NCBI RefSeq assembly: GCF_001649575.2
Contig: NC_051439.1
Coordinates: forward strand, 16,750,144-16,814,143
Source of the DNA: Kryptolebias marmoratus
Lineage: Eukaryota > Chordata > Actinopteri > Cyprinodontiformes > Rivulidae
Reading direction: 5' to 3'
Length of the DNA stretch: 64,000 nt
Shown here: positions 1-12,490 of the stretch, piece after piece
Position numbering within the stretch: position 1 is the stretch's first letter
Layout: each line of letters starts with the position of its first letter
Notes under the pieces: generated by a model
Told to the model about the DNA's origin: nothing
Seen by the model: the letters and a program-made list of their open reading frames with translations, nothing else
The model's database searches: none
Made by a program: the position numbers and the translations under genes

Positions 1-63
1 ATAGCCTCTGATTGATCATCCGATGTGTCACAAGTGTGACTCTGTTGATACTATTACTCGAAC

Positions 64-74
64 TGCGCATGCGC
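64..74. promoter_or_regulatory. NRF1-like palindromic site
   Basis: TGCGCATGCGC matches the vertebrate NRF1 consensus YGCGCAYGCGCR over its whole core and is self-complementary. NRF1 normally acts at CpG-island promoters. No CpG island or gene is visible here and the site lies in repeat-like DNA, so function is uncertain. Confidence 0.3.
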
Positions 75-99
75 GAAGGGAACATTCAGTGCTTTCAGC

Positions 100-115
100 A
101 CCGCCCTCTGGCGGT
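100..115 (-). promoter_or_regulatory. CTCF-like motif in a 6-bp inverted repeat
   Basis: On the minus strand this reads ACCGCCAGAGGGCGGT. Its core differs from the CTCF consensus CACCAGAGGGCGCT at about two positions. It is also a perfect 6-bp stem around CTCT. It sits in the edge repeat, and repeat-borne CTCF sites are common in vertebrates. This is a motif-level call only. Confidence 0.25.
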
Positions 116-160
116 CATCCGGGATTCATAGAACCGTAGTTACATACGTAACCTTCGTTT

Positions 161-2120
161 TTTTGCTACTTTACAAAAAACTGCAAATTAATGTAAAAAT
201 TCTTTGTCTTCTGCTTAAAAATAACGAAACATTTCTTCACAAAATGTAACTTCTAATATTTCTCTTATATGTGTAACTATCTGCTGGATCAAAGTCAAGA
301 GAGGTGGAGGCAAGTATAGAGGAAGATAATGACAGTTGATGCCTGCAAAATGAGCCAATCACAAGGCACCACCTGTCTCATCACACTCATACACACCTCA
401 ACTGTCGAAGAAAACACTCGCTCGTGTATAGACAGTGAGGTGAGGACCATTTTTTACATTTCCAACATGGAAATGTAAACATGCTGAAAACTATCCAAAC
501 ACACATCACTGTAGAGCGAGAGCACACAGTCCCTACCCTGCAGAGCTAACACTAAAACACCCAAATCAAACCGTAAAATGAACAAAAACACATCAGCAGG
601 TGCATTGTGTAAATTTACAGCAGCAGCAACTCTTCTGATGCAGAAATGAGTAACGTTCCTGCTTAAGTCTGTTCCTCTTGTTTGTCAATTCCATGGAAAC
701 TCATCTTTATTTGTGTGACACTCTTTAAATATGTGTAACGCATAGTGTTGTATAGAGAACGTTTAATGGAAAAACGTGCTAAAAAAGTACAAAATAAAGT
801 ATGATGACATGATTTTATTAAAGCTATTTGCATCATTACTTGTTTTTATCTTCAGAGTGTCACTTTATGTTTTGGTTTATTGGTTTCTTATGCAGTATTC
901 AATTTATAACTCGTGTTTTGCTTCATTTCTCAGCTCATTGTTCTCTTCTTCCCCCAATACCTGATTTTAGGTCAAAAGAAATGTGATCTTGTGGATGTAT
1001 CACTCATGTTGAATCACTTGAAATAATTAAAAAGAACTGTTTTGACACTTTGCTATAATGGCACAACCAAAGCCCAGTTTAAATGTGATGAATACATACA
1101 CCAGATAATTTGACAATATAATTTATAGATTTATTTATAAGACTTCACTGAAACTCGGTTTCCAGCAATGGCATTACTCTTCAGGCAACTTTTTTTTGGT
1201 TTCATCTTTTTAGACATCTTCAAAAAGTAAAAATGATGATTTGTTTAACTTCACTTTATCAGACACAAACATAAGTTTCAGTTCTTGACCTTAAAACATC
1301 AAAAGCTGTGAGGAAAAACTAAAGAACTTCACAAAAATGAACCCCAGACCATCATTAATTCAGGCATTTGTCCAACATAAACTTCCAAAAATAAGAGCAC
1401 AAACAAATTTAACCATATGTGGAATTTGGCCTTTATGAAGGCGGTGATAGAATATATTATTGTTCTGTTATCATTCATACAAAACACAAAAAGAAAACGA
1501 GGAAAAAAAATATAAAACTGCCAAAACTCAGCTAACTAAATAAATGTTTTCATCTTAATAACTAGTCATGATGTGTGTTGTAATTTCCCGAAGAATAGAT
1601 TTGGAGGAGTTTTTTTGCTGAATTACCTTGTTTTTCTCAAAGAAGACTAAAGAAAAAAAGAGGTTCATTATGTGCAAAGGTGAAATCCTAATGAGAGCTG
1701 TGAATGGGACGGTTGTGTAACTGGACACTGTACTGTACACAGTAAAGATTCCCCGACTCCGTTCCCCCCAAACAGCTTCAGTAACTGATCAAAAGTGTGC
1801 TGAAGGTTATAAAAATTCCTCACCTTCAGTTAAATTTACAGCAGCACTCATTAGCTGAAATAAAACAGATTAATGCAAGTGCAATTAAATGTGACCCATA
1901 GGCTTTATAACGATGTAGAATCTACCTAAGCATGCCTTCTCTGTTCTCCCCCAGACATAACAAAGTCCACAATAAACTCTTTTTAGGGAAAATGCTCACA
2001 TTAAAGAAGAAAAATATCTTAAGTTTGCAATTTTAAATAACAATGCCCACATTCATTTGTAAAACTGATCATTTTAGGTTTTAAAATCATAATTTTATGT
2101 TTTCACTTTATCAGAGAAAG
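161..2120. other. AT-rich spacer, no gene seen
   Basis: This is AT-rich sequence with frequent stops on both strands. An open frame at 776-964 encodes only a low-complexity hydrophobic peptide from T-rich DNA and has no splice or codon evidence. The one distinct structure is the hairpin listed at 453-479. No promoter, RNA gene or transposon ends were recognised. Confidence 0.5.
453..479. repeat. Perfect 11-bp inverted repeat
   Basis: TTTACATTTCC (453-463) is followed by the 5-base spacer AACAT and then GGAAATGTAAA (469-479), its exact reverse complement. It is too short for a microRNA precursor. No target-site duplication was seen around it. Confidence 0.8.
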
Positions 2121-2137
2121 TTTTTTTTTTTTTTTTT
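2121..2137 (+). repeat. Poly-T run followed by CAG
   Basis: Seventeen consecutive T are followed by CAGG. This mimics a 3' splice acceptor, but the tract is pure T and no coding-like exon follows within 300 bases. I treat it as a homopolymer, possibly the tail of an old retrotransposed copy on the minus strand. Confidence 0.7.
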
Positions 2138-5100
2138 CAGGTGGAAATGTTTAGTCTTGGAGCGTTAAGTGTTGGTGTGAGATTTTTCTGTTGATCTGGA
2201 GTGTTAGTCCACATCGTGCTCTCCCACAGGGATGGGGTATTAGTTCAGAGAAAAGGAAGCCACTACCTCATTAGGCTGCTAATTTTAGGCACCAGGAAAA
2301 GATGTTTGGAAACTTTTGGCCCAGATTCCAAGAGCTGGAGTGGTACCCACTCTGCTCTCGGGCCCCATGGGAAACACAAGGGTGATTTTGGTTCTTGAGC
2401 AAGCTCAAAGAAACAATTTGTTACATATACACTGGAACTTCAAAAGTGTCTTATCAAGGTCAGGCATCAAACATGAATGATTCCATATGAAATAGCAACT
2501 TTCTGTTTACTGTAATTAGGGGAATATTTTTCCATTAGGGAAGTAAAAATAAATTAGCATGGCTTTGGTTGAGAAGCTGACGTTTAGTTACTCTTATTTT
2601 TTCTTTCTTGTTTTTTCTCAGTAAGTTTCAGGTGATTATTGGAACAAATAAAACCATATATATAAATTGAATTTTAATGCTCCTGTATTTATGTTTTAAG
2701 TTTATTAATATTGTAGATTTAGTAAGTGCAAGATGGCAAGTATTTCCATGGAAAAAACATTGTTTTATACTTAACTTTTACTTCATACATAAAACTGACT
2801 GAATCCTGATGTCACATCTTAAAATCACATGGCCTTTTACCCATTTATAGAGTGTTACAGGAGCATAAAAACATGAAAAGCAAGTGAAAGTCTTAAATCC
2901 TGGTGTTGGCTCTGTGTTGACCATAAATCTGCAGCAGGATCTGTGTGGAGGGTTGGAAAGGTAAACTAATTTTCAACAAAATGATGGTTGATTATTTGCA
3001 GATGAAACAAAATGGCATGAGCTTGAAGAAAGACGTTTTAGGAAGCACAATATATTATCTGGTTGGACAGGAATTTTTATACGGCATCCCTTTACCATCA
3101 GACAATGTTCATGTAACACAATTTGCTCTGCAGAATCCAGTCCCACACTGACAATAAGGACCATGTTGTAACATGGAAATTTGGAAATAATTTCAGATCT
3201 AACAGACTGATGCAAAAATGTTGCAGTATCAAAAAATTCACAATGCAATTTTGGTTTATACTACCATAAAACATTACTGATTTTTGTAGTTTATAAAATG
3301 AAAAATCAGTTTTATAGTGTTAACTTGAATCCTTTTGACTATGAGTTTGTCTATGCTGACAGTGTGGTGACTGCTGTCTCTCCGCAGGTTAAACACTGAC
3401 TATTTAAGGGCAGATTATACTCAAACATTAATTAAGATGGCGGGGAAAGTTTACTGGTTTTACGTTGTTCTTGCAAAGATGTAAATACAATTTTGACTCA
3501 TCCACCTTACTTTTGAGCAGTTTTTGAAGCTGTTGTAACATTTGCAACAGTTTAACATTTCGATTTGTTTAGTGTTACAGATGCCTTTAAGAAATAAATC
3601 TGATTTTTGAATCCTGCTTTTTCTGTTTTACAACAAACACATCACAAGACAGGTTACACAAATTAAAAGGTGCACGATCCATCAAAATGACATAAAACTG
3701 ACCTGAGCAACGGGCACTGTGATATTAGTTTTGATGCACACTAGTGTTAGGCTGAAGTGAGGTTGAGAATGGTAATAACTGTGCATAAATATAACAAATA
3801 GACCTTGGAAAAGGTCATGTATTATCTTGAGAAGACATTCATAGAAAAGAAAATTCTCAAGCTGTAACAATGAATATGGAAAAGAGAATGTGAAGAAATG
3901 TAGCTGCAACAACAGTGCTGGATATGAATCCAGGTATCTCAAAGCTCACAGACGTCCAGGAGCGAGAATTTTATCTGTGGGAAATCGCTGGACTAATTAC
4001 TTTCAGAAAACAAACTGTTTAGAATCATTGTAAAAATACACAACATGACCTAATCTGGTACTTCCCTGAAATGGGGAAAAGAAAAGTGTTTGTTGTTCTG
4101 CTTAAAACATTCATTAACTGAACTGTACATCAGAGTACCGTCCCTGCCCAGTCGTGCCAGACCACCCACCCACACAAAGCTGAAACGCAGTCAAGAAAGA
4201 GCCATTAAACCATGTCCCCAGGTCACTCAAAATCAGACCTGTTAAACTTGTGAACTAGAGGAAAGAGACCCTGCTGGTAACCAACAAACTCCAGCCACAC
4301 TGCACTGAGTCTTGGTGCTAGCATTCTCGCATGGCAATAACACAACTTCACAATTCATCATTGTCATATGGCTCATGTTAAACTATAGATTGTGTGGATT
4401 TATGTGTGGTATGAAGGAGATACATATTGCTGATTTTAATACTAATTACCTGTGCTACATTTGCGTAGTTTCTGGTACCCTTGAATTTGGTGCAGACCCT
4501 TGTAAGAAAAAGGAAATCCAAAATTATGCAAACAAGACAAACAAAGGCTTTTTCTTAATTGTTGAACATAACTGGATTTATGTCAGTTACTAATGGAAAA
4601 GAAGAAATGTCTAAAAGAAAATGATAAATTATTACTGTTCTTAAAAGAACTTATTACAGTTACCTCAAAGTGAAAATAATCTTACAAATAATCTTTTTGT
4701 CTTATTGAAGAAAATGCCAACATAAACAAGCCTAATTTTCACTTTTGCAAGTCTTGTGAGGCTTTAAACCTTTTACTGCCTCTGCCTTGTGTTGTCATTG
4801 TCTCGTGGTCAGTTTGCATCCTGTCACTGGTGGGCACTGTTGTTCATGAAGTCAAGGTCCCTTGAAAGCACAAAGTGTAATATATGGAAGAAGATGCTTA
4901 AAGAAAGGAGAATAAGTATCTTTTCAAAAATGTACTTTATATTGTATATACAATAAATTGTGCATGGCTGTGTTATGACTATTCCTGTCATAATCTGCAA
5001 ATATTTTACAAATGTACGGTGACTATAGTTAGAATTGCACCATTAAAATCAAGGTAAAACACCACAGAGTTGAACATTACTTCTGCAGGTTTCACTGGGA

Positions 5101-7084
5101 AGATTCAGACAACTTTTTTTTCCAAACAAGGCATGCAGTTTTGTCTGCATTCCTGTAAGAATAACATCACACAACTTTCCAAAACTGAAGTACAAGATGA
5201 ATACCTCAGCTTGGACTTGCTTTGTCATTTCTGCTTTTGTGAGCATGATGGCTATTTTGCCTTAAAATTCACAGCAGATATAGCAGCACAGTGAGGTCAT
5301 ACTGCTGTCTGTGTGCACAGTATCCAGCATACTTTTCCAAGAAAAACAAAAACAAAAAAGATGCACATTTTAAATTTAATAGTCTTGTTTAAGGTTAGTA
5401 ACCTGGAACTGCTCAAGCTAAAAGGCTCTAATGAAAACATGTGTGTCAAAGTCGGAGTAGATGTTTACAGATTTAACAATAGTTGCCATGATTTCTTTGA
5501 TGGATCATAAATAACACAGTAAATGGATATCACACAGGTATTCAGGGCTCACAAAGACACGGAAAGGAATGTCTGTTCTGTTTTGGTTTTGAGCATGCTG
5601 AATAGATGTCATTTTGACTATTGCACTGATTTTCACACAGATAGTGCAACAGTGTTGGCATACTTGACTAAACCTGTGAGAAGATTGGTTAATTGCCATC
5701 AAAGAAGAATGGCAGGGGCCACCACTTGGCCACTTTTTTTTTTCCAGTAAGCTGCAGGCCTACACAGGTGATACAGAGTTCATGACGTTAGCTGCTCAGC
5801 TTGTCGTACCGGTGAGGAGTTCGCACGACATGAAGACACAAACCTCAGCATCCATATGCAGGTATTTCAAGAGCTTAAAGTTGACCACAAGAGGAAGGCA
5901 AATGAAATACAGCCTCACATTCTTCAACTAATAAAAATGCTCATATACCACAGAGCTAAAGACTTTTATTTGAAAAGGACTTAAACTTAAAAGGGAAGTC
6001 AAAGCATAAGTGGTAAAGCACCAAATCATAGCCTTGCTGCTTCTGTTCTGAAGGCTTTTGAATGATGGATGAGCTACACAGTAACTAGGTTCTGTTTTTC
6101 TTTAAAGGGGGAATTATCTTTCTGGCAAAAGCAAAAACCATAAATAGGTGCCAGTTTCAGACATGTTTCTCTCAAAGTGGTGAAGCATGGGTGGCTATTT
6201 GAAACTATAGTTCACAGGGGGAAAGAGTGCATATTCTGTGTAATAATACATACATCACTACCATATATACACCACACACTAGTAGTACATAGAGTAGGCT
6301 TTTTTTCTGCAAATGTTCCGCTTTTTTGGTATTATCTGTTAGCATGCATGCCAAGAGGGGCTGTGTTTGAGTTTCAGTATTTTGCACTTATATGATTTGA
6401 TGTGCAGCTAACAAACTGTAATGTTTTGGGCTTTAAAAAAAAAAAAAAAAGAACTATAAAAAATCTACCAAAATCTCAGTAAAAATAGCTGTTAGTATGT
6501 TGATTTATTCATTATAAAATACATGTACTCTCAAATATTTGTAGTTTTGCATACATGCATAGATTTATTTGAAAACTTCATAATTTTTGGTAAAGGTTTG
6601 GAACTCTTGATGCTATTCTGTATGATAGTGATGGCATGAAAATATAAGCTGAAACATGCTTGCAAATTATTTACAAAAAATAATAAATTCTGATGGTACA
6701 TCAATATGTATGATTGTAATAATATGACTGAAGAAAAGAGTGGCAAACTTTTCATGTTTTATTACAGCAAGAAACTAAAAATATATACAGAAGGTGAACA
6801 GATGGTATTTACACTTTTTTTACTGACATGCTATAATACATGAATACACACAAACAATATATTTTATCCAAATTCAATGTATGATTTTTTTTTATTTAAC
6901 ATGATTCTTGCTTCAGTGTAATGAACTGAGATATAATTTATCTGATGTTTTAAAAACATATTTCTTTGTCCATGCATGTCACTTCTCTTTGCTACAGTAT
7001 GTACCTGTACTTTATTGCCAAGATAACATGGAAAATATGTAAATATTAGGTGAACATGTCACAAACAGTACTTTATGTAAATAA
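2138..7084. other. AT-rich intergenic or intronic spacer
   Basis: No gene is recognised. Composition is slightly more balanced around 2200-2400 and 4140-4300, but no coding signal accompanies it. A YY1-like motif AAGATGGCGG lies at 3434-3443. A 16-base poly-A run is at 6435-6450. Open frames of 60-93 codons, such as 4312-4593, show no domain and arise in AT-rich DNA. The zone 5500-5830 has a few CpGs and a weak TGTCGT/ACGACA inverted pair near 5804-5829. Confidence 0.5.
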
Positions 7085-7480
7085 TTAAGCAGGAGCCACG
7101 ATTGCGAAACTTCAGAATTACCACGATCTCTTTGCGGCCTGTCAGAGGAGTTTATTTTAACAAAATGGATGATTTATGAAGACAGCTGGATAAATTCCTT
7201 GACTTTTGCATCACTATGCAGGTAATTGTTCTGCCAAGATATTCACATCCAGACCTTCTGTGCAAGAGGCAGCCTGCAATATGGGCTAAAGATAACGTGA
7301 TGTTTGAGTGTTTTGTTTAGGGTTTTTTATCCCACCTCCTGCTTAACAGAAGGTGAGTAACTAAACTACCAGCATCGCTCTTATATTTGTAAGCATAGGT
7401 CTTTGGGAAAGATATGAAGTCTGCAGAAGCTGGTGGTTATAAATTACCTTATGATGGCAGCGATAATTCCTGTCAAAACA
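7085..7480. promoter_or_regulatory. Conserved-element-like block
   Basis: This is a balanced, non-repetitive stretch inside AT-rich spacer. It contains TTTGCAT and TATGCAG close together near 7205-7222, as in POU-factor sites, and a GTAATTG homeodomain core. ATGCAG|GTAATT also resembles a splice donor, but no exon-like frame precedes it. The regulatory role is inferred from texture only. Confidence 0.25.
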
Positions 7481-8689
7481 GTTCCCATACTGGCATGGGT
7501 AGAGTCTAGATCTCTGGCCATCTTTCCCCACAAAGTTTTGTCACATTTGACTAGATCCTGATCTGGTTGTGGTTGACTTAGGGGCATAAGACACCAATCA
7601 CATATGATAAATGATTATTATTAAGTAAAAGCGTAGTCTTCAGCATTAAATCAAAAATAAACTCAAAGTGGGCGATTTCTGATTATAAAACAAATCCTAA
7701 ATCATCTCCACGTTACAGAAAGTTTTACTCATATGAACTCTCGAACCATGTGTCAGAAAAGATAAAAGTTATCTGTCTATTTAACATCTTTTCAGGGCCC
7801 ACTAACAATTTTCTGGGTCAAAGAGCAGTCTGTTTATGCTTCTGTAATCGAGGCAAGCTTGTCACACAAAAGGCTTAGAGAACAAGGTATCATTTAAGGA
7901 ATAATTACTTTGTTTAGCATACATGCAGCCTGAAAGCATTTGCAAACCTCTATATACCCAAACACATTAAAAGCTTGGCTGTGCTGCGCCAAACATTTCC
8001 ACAAATTCAAACTTTTTCTTCAAGTAGCCAGACATTTAACCACGTAATGACCGTGATAAGTTCCCTTTATCGAGTTGAGAGAAAATGCTTTGAGGTTCTG
8101 CAGATAATAATTAAGATGATACAGTCAGTAGGAGCTTGGAGAGGGCAACTTCATGTTTAATTGCTTAAATCAACATGATAAGATGCTCTTTAAATGTCTG
8201 CGTGGTTCTGACAAAGCACGCTGACATTTTGAGCAGGCCTTCATTTGTTTACTTATTCAAGACCTCCATTACAAAGATCAAATCAGTTACAAACATCACA
8301 TTAAAGAACAATATGAGTAGAATTTGTTTGAAGTTTTAAAAAATCAGAATTAACGGAAAGAATTGCTAATATCAAAAGGGTTTCATTTTGTAGGAAGCTC
8401 ACATATATTATACATAAAAAATAAAATGCAGTTGTATCATGCCACTCTACTCATCAGACTAGACTGCTCAGCACAAGCACAATCTCATAATCATTACCAT
8501 TACAGATGAAAGTCAAGGCCCAATTAGAGTGGCTCCAATTGCTGCAATTAAATAAGTGTGGTTGAATGATAATATCTTTTCCCTCCAGAAATAAAGAAAA
8601 AGACGGCAACATTGAATAATCATACAATCAAAAACAATCAAGTCTGACTTTGAAGTTGTTGCACTACCAAATCTTAGGAATACATCTGG
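7481..8689. other. AT-rich spacer, no gene seen
   Basis: The sequence is mixed and AT-rich, without repeats or long frames. The 61-codon frame at 7975-8160 has no recognisable domain. No further structure was found. Confidence 0.5.
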
Positions 8690-8960
8690 TGGAGAAATGG
8701 CGTTTTGGGCTCGGCCAACAGGCGCCACTGGCCCACTGCGTCGTGGGCCATGGGGTCGGGCCTACATATTCCAGCGCACCAGTGCTGCTTTTGGGTTGCT
8801 GAGGACGCTGGTATGTGCTCCCACCCACAGAGCGTTGAAGCAAACCGCCAGAGTCCACAGGCCTTTTAGAGCCTTCCAAGAGTTGTCCCATGATCCCATC
8901 CCTGCATCAAAACCAGCTGAGTGTGAGTGTGGCTTCGTGCTCACACATAATTTGTAGCTG
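8690..8960. other. GC-rich island, open in several frames
   Basis: Roughly 270 bases are visibly GC- and CpG-richer than the kilobases on each side. Frames are open on both strands across the block: plus 8697-8957, minus 8664-8891 and minus 8762-9016. The minus-strand peptide includes GLWTLAVCFNALWVGAHTSV, and the plus-strand peptide is Arg/Ala-rich. I recognise neither. High GC alone suppresses stops, so several frames being open together argues for composition rather than coding. Alternatives are an isolated exon, a decayed pseudogene fragment, or a GC-rich repeat. Confidence 0.3.
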
Positions 8961-11390
8961 ACTGCTACTTTTGCAACCAATTGATTGTAGTGTAAACAAA
9001 CATATGAATGGAACAAAACTCCCCTGGTTCACTGTGCAGTCAAAGGGCTCTTTTAAACATTTAGAGTTCATTTAAACTCTTTTTTTCATTGTGTCCTTAT
9101 TTCAGTCAAGCTCATACATGTAGAGGCATCAGAGGCAGACTGTCCATTTCACAGCTGAAGAGCTGCTTACAGGACAGTTTTCCAGCTGGGCTGACATACA
9201 GTGTAGCTACCCTTCACCCAGTGGACTTTAGGAGCACTCAAGCATGCCAAACAGAATACACCCTGATTGCTCTGGACTGGGGCAGCAGATATTTCTGGTT
9301 GGAAGACTGGAGCAGACAATTTGTTATCTGTAATCAGCAAAAAATGATGGAAAGGATTCTTCTCAGAAGAGCGTCTTATGGTGGTGTGTAGCTGATGACA
9401 TTTAATGTGCAAATTGTTTATATTGTTTTTTGGTTTTTTGTGGACCAAGAAAACTGAAATATGTGGCTTATTTTTGTCAATTTTAAAATATTTATACTAG
9501 TCTCAACCTGACTTCTCACCCATGTGCAATTATCTCTTTTTTGCAGTTTAAGCATGACAGCAAATGATAACGACAAACAAACCGACTGGGACATGAACTA
9601 CTTTTGAAAATATACCTTAACATCTTCTGACTCATTAACTCACAGCTTATCTGATAGGGTGCTGATGCATCATACATCTGCTTTCTAGAAATAGCTGACA
9701 TAAACTGTTAAGATATGAAACTATTGAGACTTTAATTTTCATCATTGTCATTTAAAGATACTTAATGAATTTGGAACTAACCTTGATCTTGAGAAAAATA
9801 AATAGATTAAATATGCAGTTAGGAATTAGTGCAGGCAGATGGATGGATGGTTAGTTTAGCTTGTTTGATTGTAAATGCAACATAGATTGTCATACGAGAA
9901 ATTTAAAATAGGTTGGTTTTAAGGTTTCAGTAGCCTTTAAAGACCTTTTAGAATACACAAAAAATACTAAAAACAATTTTTAAAGAGATGAAACATGTTG
10001 CAAACTACAATAGCAAAAGCAACCTTCTGAGCAAAGACCTGATCTCCATGCTTTTCCGTGACTGATGCTATCAACAGTGGGAAGGACATCGACACACTTT
10101 GAACCAAATGTGATGCAGTTGTACTTCCAGTCATTCTTTCAGGATATAATCTGTCACTTATTATGTGCTTTGACAGAAGTGTGAAGGAAATACACAGAAG
10201 TGCCTCAGGGGTGCCCATGGCCGACTTAACCACAAGCAGACCGTGCCAAACTTCTCACAACAGGTATATTTGTAGAGCCAATAGCACAACTCAGAGGTGA
10301 AAGTATAGCTTAAGTTACTTCAAAATGAGAAAATGCTGTCTCGGCCCTTTCATATCTCTGACTCAAATGTTTTGTGTCTCTCCGCCTGGTAATATCCATG
10401 AAAAACTGTTTTGATGATGATGTCATTACATCCTAATTTGATTGGTCTTTTTCTGCTTTGCTGCAGGGCATTTTTCTTACATCCTGTCAGACGCACAATT
10501 CAATAGAACAAAGCGCTTCTACAAAGCAATGCACAGACAGGTTAAGTTACAGTAACAATATCTGTAAATACTGTTTACACTAACTGGAAGAAGTTGCGAC
10601 ACCTACGTGATGGACCGAAAATTTCTGGTTTATTTTACAGGAAACTCACCATCTGATGGATAATGCAATTTATTCTTTAATGAGGAAATAGTGCACGCAG
10701 TCATTTCAGGAGTTATTCATTAAGTGATAGTTCAGAGCTTTTAAAGTGGGGTTAAGTGAAATAGTTAGAAACAATAAATATCTTACCTGTTGTAGATAGC
10801 TAAAGTTTCCTTCTACACTTTGATTTTATTTAACAGCTTGAATGGTTTCTTTTATTCTTTAACTCACTTTTGGTAATGGGATTCTTCCTTTCTAACTAAA
10901 AGCAATGTGTTTCTGTGAACTGTTTTCATGTCTTCAGGCTCATTTGTGAATATTCTCCTCTTCAGTGCGGAAAATTACATTACAGTTCAGGATGGAAAGT
11001 ATAAAAAAAACATCTCTTTTATTAACTCAGTTTGCCATTTTTTGTTGCAAAACTGTAACTTAATTTCTAATCACTAACAAGGACATATTTCATGGCAAAT
11101 GCATGATCACCTAAAATTGTTCACCCCAGCTTATTTAATTCACAGTTTTCCTGATTGCAAGAAGTGATACTCACATATTGCAAATGCACAGAAATGCTTG
11201 ACGTATGAAGGTTTAGGATGATAGAAGGGACAAAAGGAAACAATAAGTGGCGTGTGGCTGATGTAGTTGTGAGCATTTTCATCTTTGAGATGTGCTTAAA
11301 CGAAATGGTCTGGACAGTCACTGCGTTGATGTAGCCTGTCACTTTTTTATAGCACAAAGAGGAAAAGAAAAACACTAAACGCCATCATGA
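8961..11390. other. AT-rich spacer with weakly open frames
   Basis: No gene is recognised. A plus frame at 9089-9391 (100 codons) and a minus frame at 9967-10233 (88 codons) lie in moderately complex sequence but lack domains, a good start context or bounding splice sites. A short (GATG)3 run occurs near 9838-9850. The rest is AT-rich. Confidence 0.4.
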
Positions 11391-11760
11391 TCTGGTGTTC
11401 ATTTGTTAGTTTGAGCATGGGCAGCCCACCTGGTTTAGATTCCAGAGCTAGCTGATCAGAGTTGCCTTATTTTATTGGAAACCTTGTTCATATATTCCGA
11501 GCTCGGTCCTCTCTGACCTCTGACAGCTCCCACGGGCCTCGTGGGTACATCCAGGAAACATTAAGCCACTGAGCTGAAGGATGCTGGTTTCAAAGATGAC
11601 ACACAGGAGCTGCTTTACTTTCTGCGACAAAGAGCCATGGCGTTTGAGCCTCACAGCAGCGTGACACAATCACACTTCTGGTCCACACACAGGTGTGTGT
11701 GTGGTCTCCTCTGAATATCTGTCTGAACCTTTCAAAGCATTTAAAAGACTGACTTTGGCA
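11391..11760. promoter_or_regulatory. Conserved-element-like block
   Basis: Balanced-composition sequence between two strongly AT-rich tracts. It includes a 6-bp stem CCCACG-GGCCT-CGTGGG at 11529-11545 and TTATTTTATTGG-like homeobox and CCAAT content near 11470. It has no repeats and no convincing frame. The enhancer role is inferred from texture. Confidence 0.25.
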
Positions 11761-12170
11761 GTGCAGTGAAACTGTTATTTATACTCAAAACAATCAGCAC
11801 AAAGAATTTTATATCTTTCTTAAATATATGTTTAAATCTAAACATAACACACCACTATCAGTAACAAATAGGTCAATGACTCAATTTAAACAAAGTAAAT
11901 TACATTGTAGAGTTTTTACAGAATAAAAGACTTTTTAAATAAATGTATTTTTAAAAAAGAAATAATGAGATTTTTTAACTGAGCTTCATAAAACTAAGAA
12001 TAATTATGAACAAATCTTTAAAATAAATGATGTCAAAAGCAGAGGTAGTAACAGTTCTGCACATTTATTGTATCTACTGAAAATAAAAGTTATCTAGATG
12101 AGTTACTTATTTCCCATATAGTTATCATCCACTGCCATGAAAGGCGGGAAATCATGTAATTTCAAGTCTG
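11761..12170. other. AT-rich spacer
   Basis: Strongly AT-rich with A and T homopolymer stretches. Nothing else is visible. Confidence 0.6.
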
Positions 12171-12490
12171 CATGTGTTTGTTTGTCTATTACCAAACTAT
12201 CTTGTGAACCAAAGGACGGATTTTAATGAAACTCTCAGAAAGCAATCATTGAGGACACATCTACAACTAATTCACTTTTGGAGTCAATTGGATCCAAGAT
12301 GGCTTCCACAGCTAATCAACATAGGTGCAAACAGAAATGGCTGTAACTCCTTAAATTTTACAGATATTCAGCTGATGTCTGGTGTGGTTATAGCTGAGAG
12401 TCATCTAAAAAGTATGCTTTGAGTTCACAAATTATGCAAGAACTTTCTTTAAAACTTTGGCGTACAAGGAGGTGGGTGATTGTTGGAATT
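12171..12490 (+). repeat. Interspersed repeat copy A (teleost, non-autonomous)
   Basis: This copy is clearly homologous to 36,871-37,335. Both share the exact 15-mer GGACGGATTTTAATG (12,214-12,228 here) after a TGTGTTTG lead. Both then carry CTCAGAAAG-like sequence, TTGGAGT, a (C)AAGATGGC-type segment followed by CCACAGCTAA, ACAGATATT-AGCT, and AAAACTTTGGC-like sequence near the end. The 82-codon frame inside it is accidental. I recall this family from killifish and livebearer genomes. It encodes nothing, so it was presumably mobilised in trans. Confidence 0.8.

Larger units (their letters stand above)
1..160. repeat. Teleost interspersed repeat fragment at left edge
   Basis: This block is CpG-richer than the AT-rich DNA that follows. 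It ends with GTTACATACGTAAC (139-152), whose GTTAC/GTAAC ends are inverted, inside the context GAACCGTAG...CCTTCG. I recall this motif as widespread in teleost interspersed repeats. It also contains the palindromes GCGCATGCGC (65-74) and ACCGCC-CTCT-GGCGGT (100-115). The left part is cut by the window edge, so length and class cannot be judged. No coding sequence is present. Confidence 0.45.

Noticed and set aside
2121..2141. Poly-T plus CAG as a splice acceptor
   Set aside because: Pure homopolymer with no branch-point context and no exon-like sequence after it.
9967..10233. 88-codon minus-strand frame as a decayed transposase or membrane protein
   Set aside because: No catalytic motif or clear membrane pattern. 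It cannot be told from chance.
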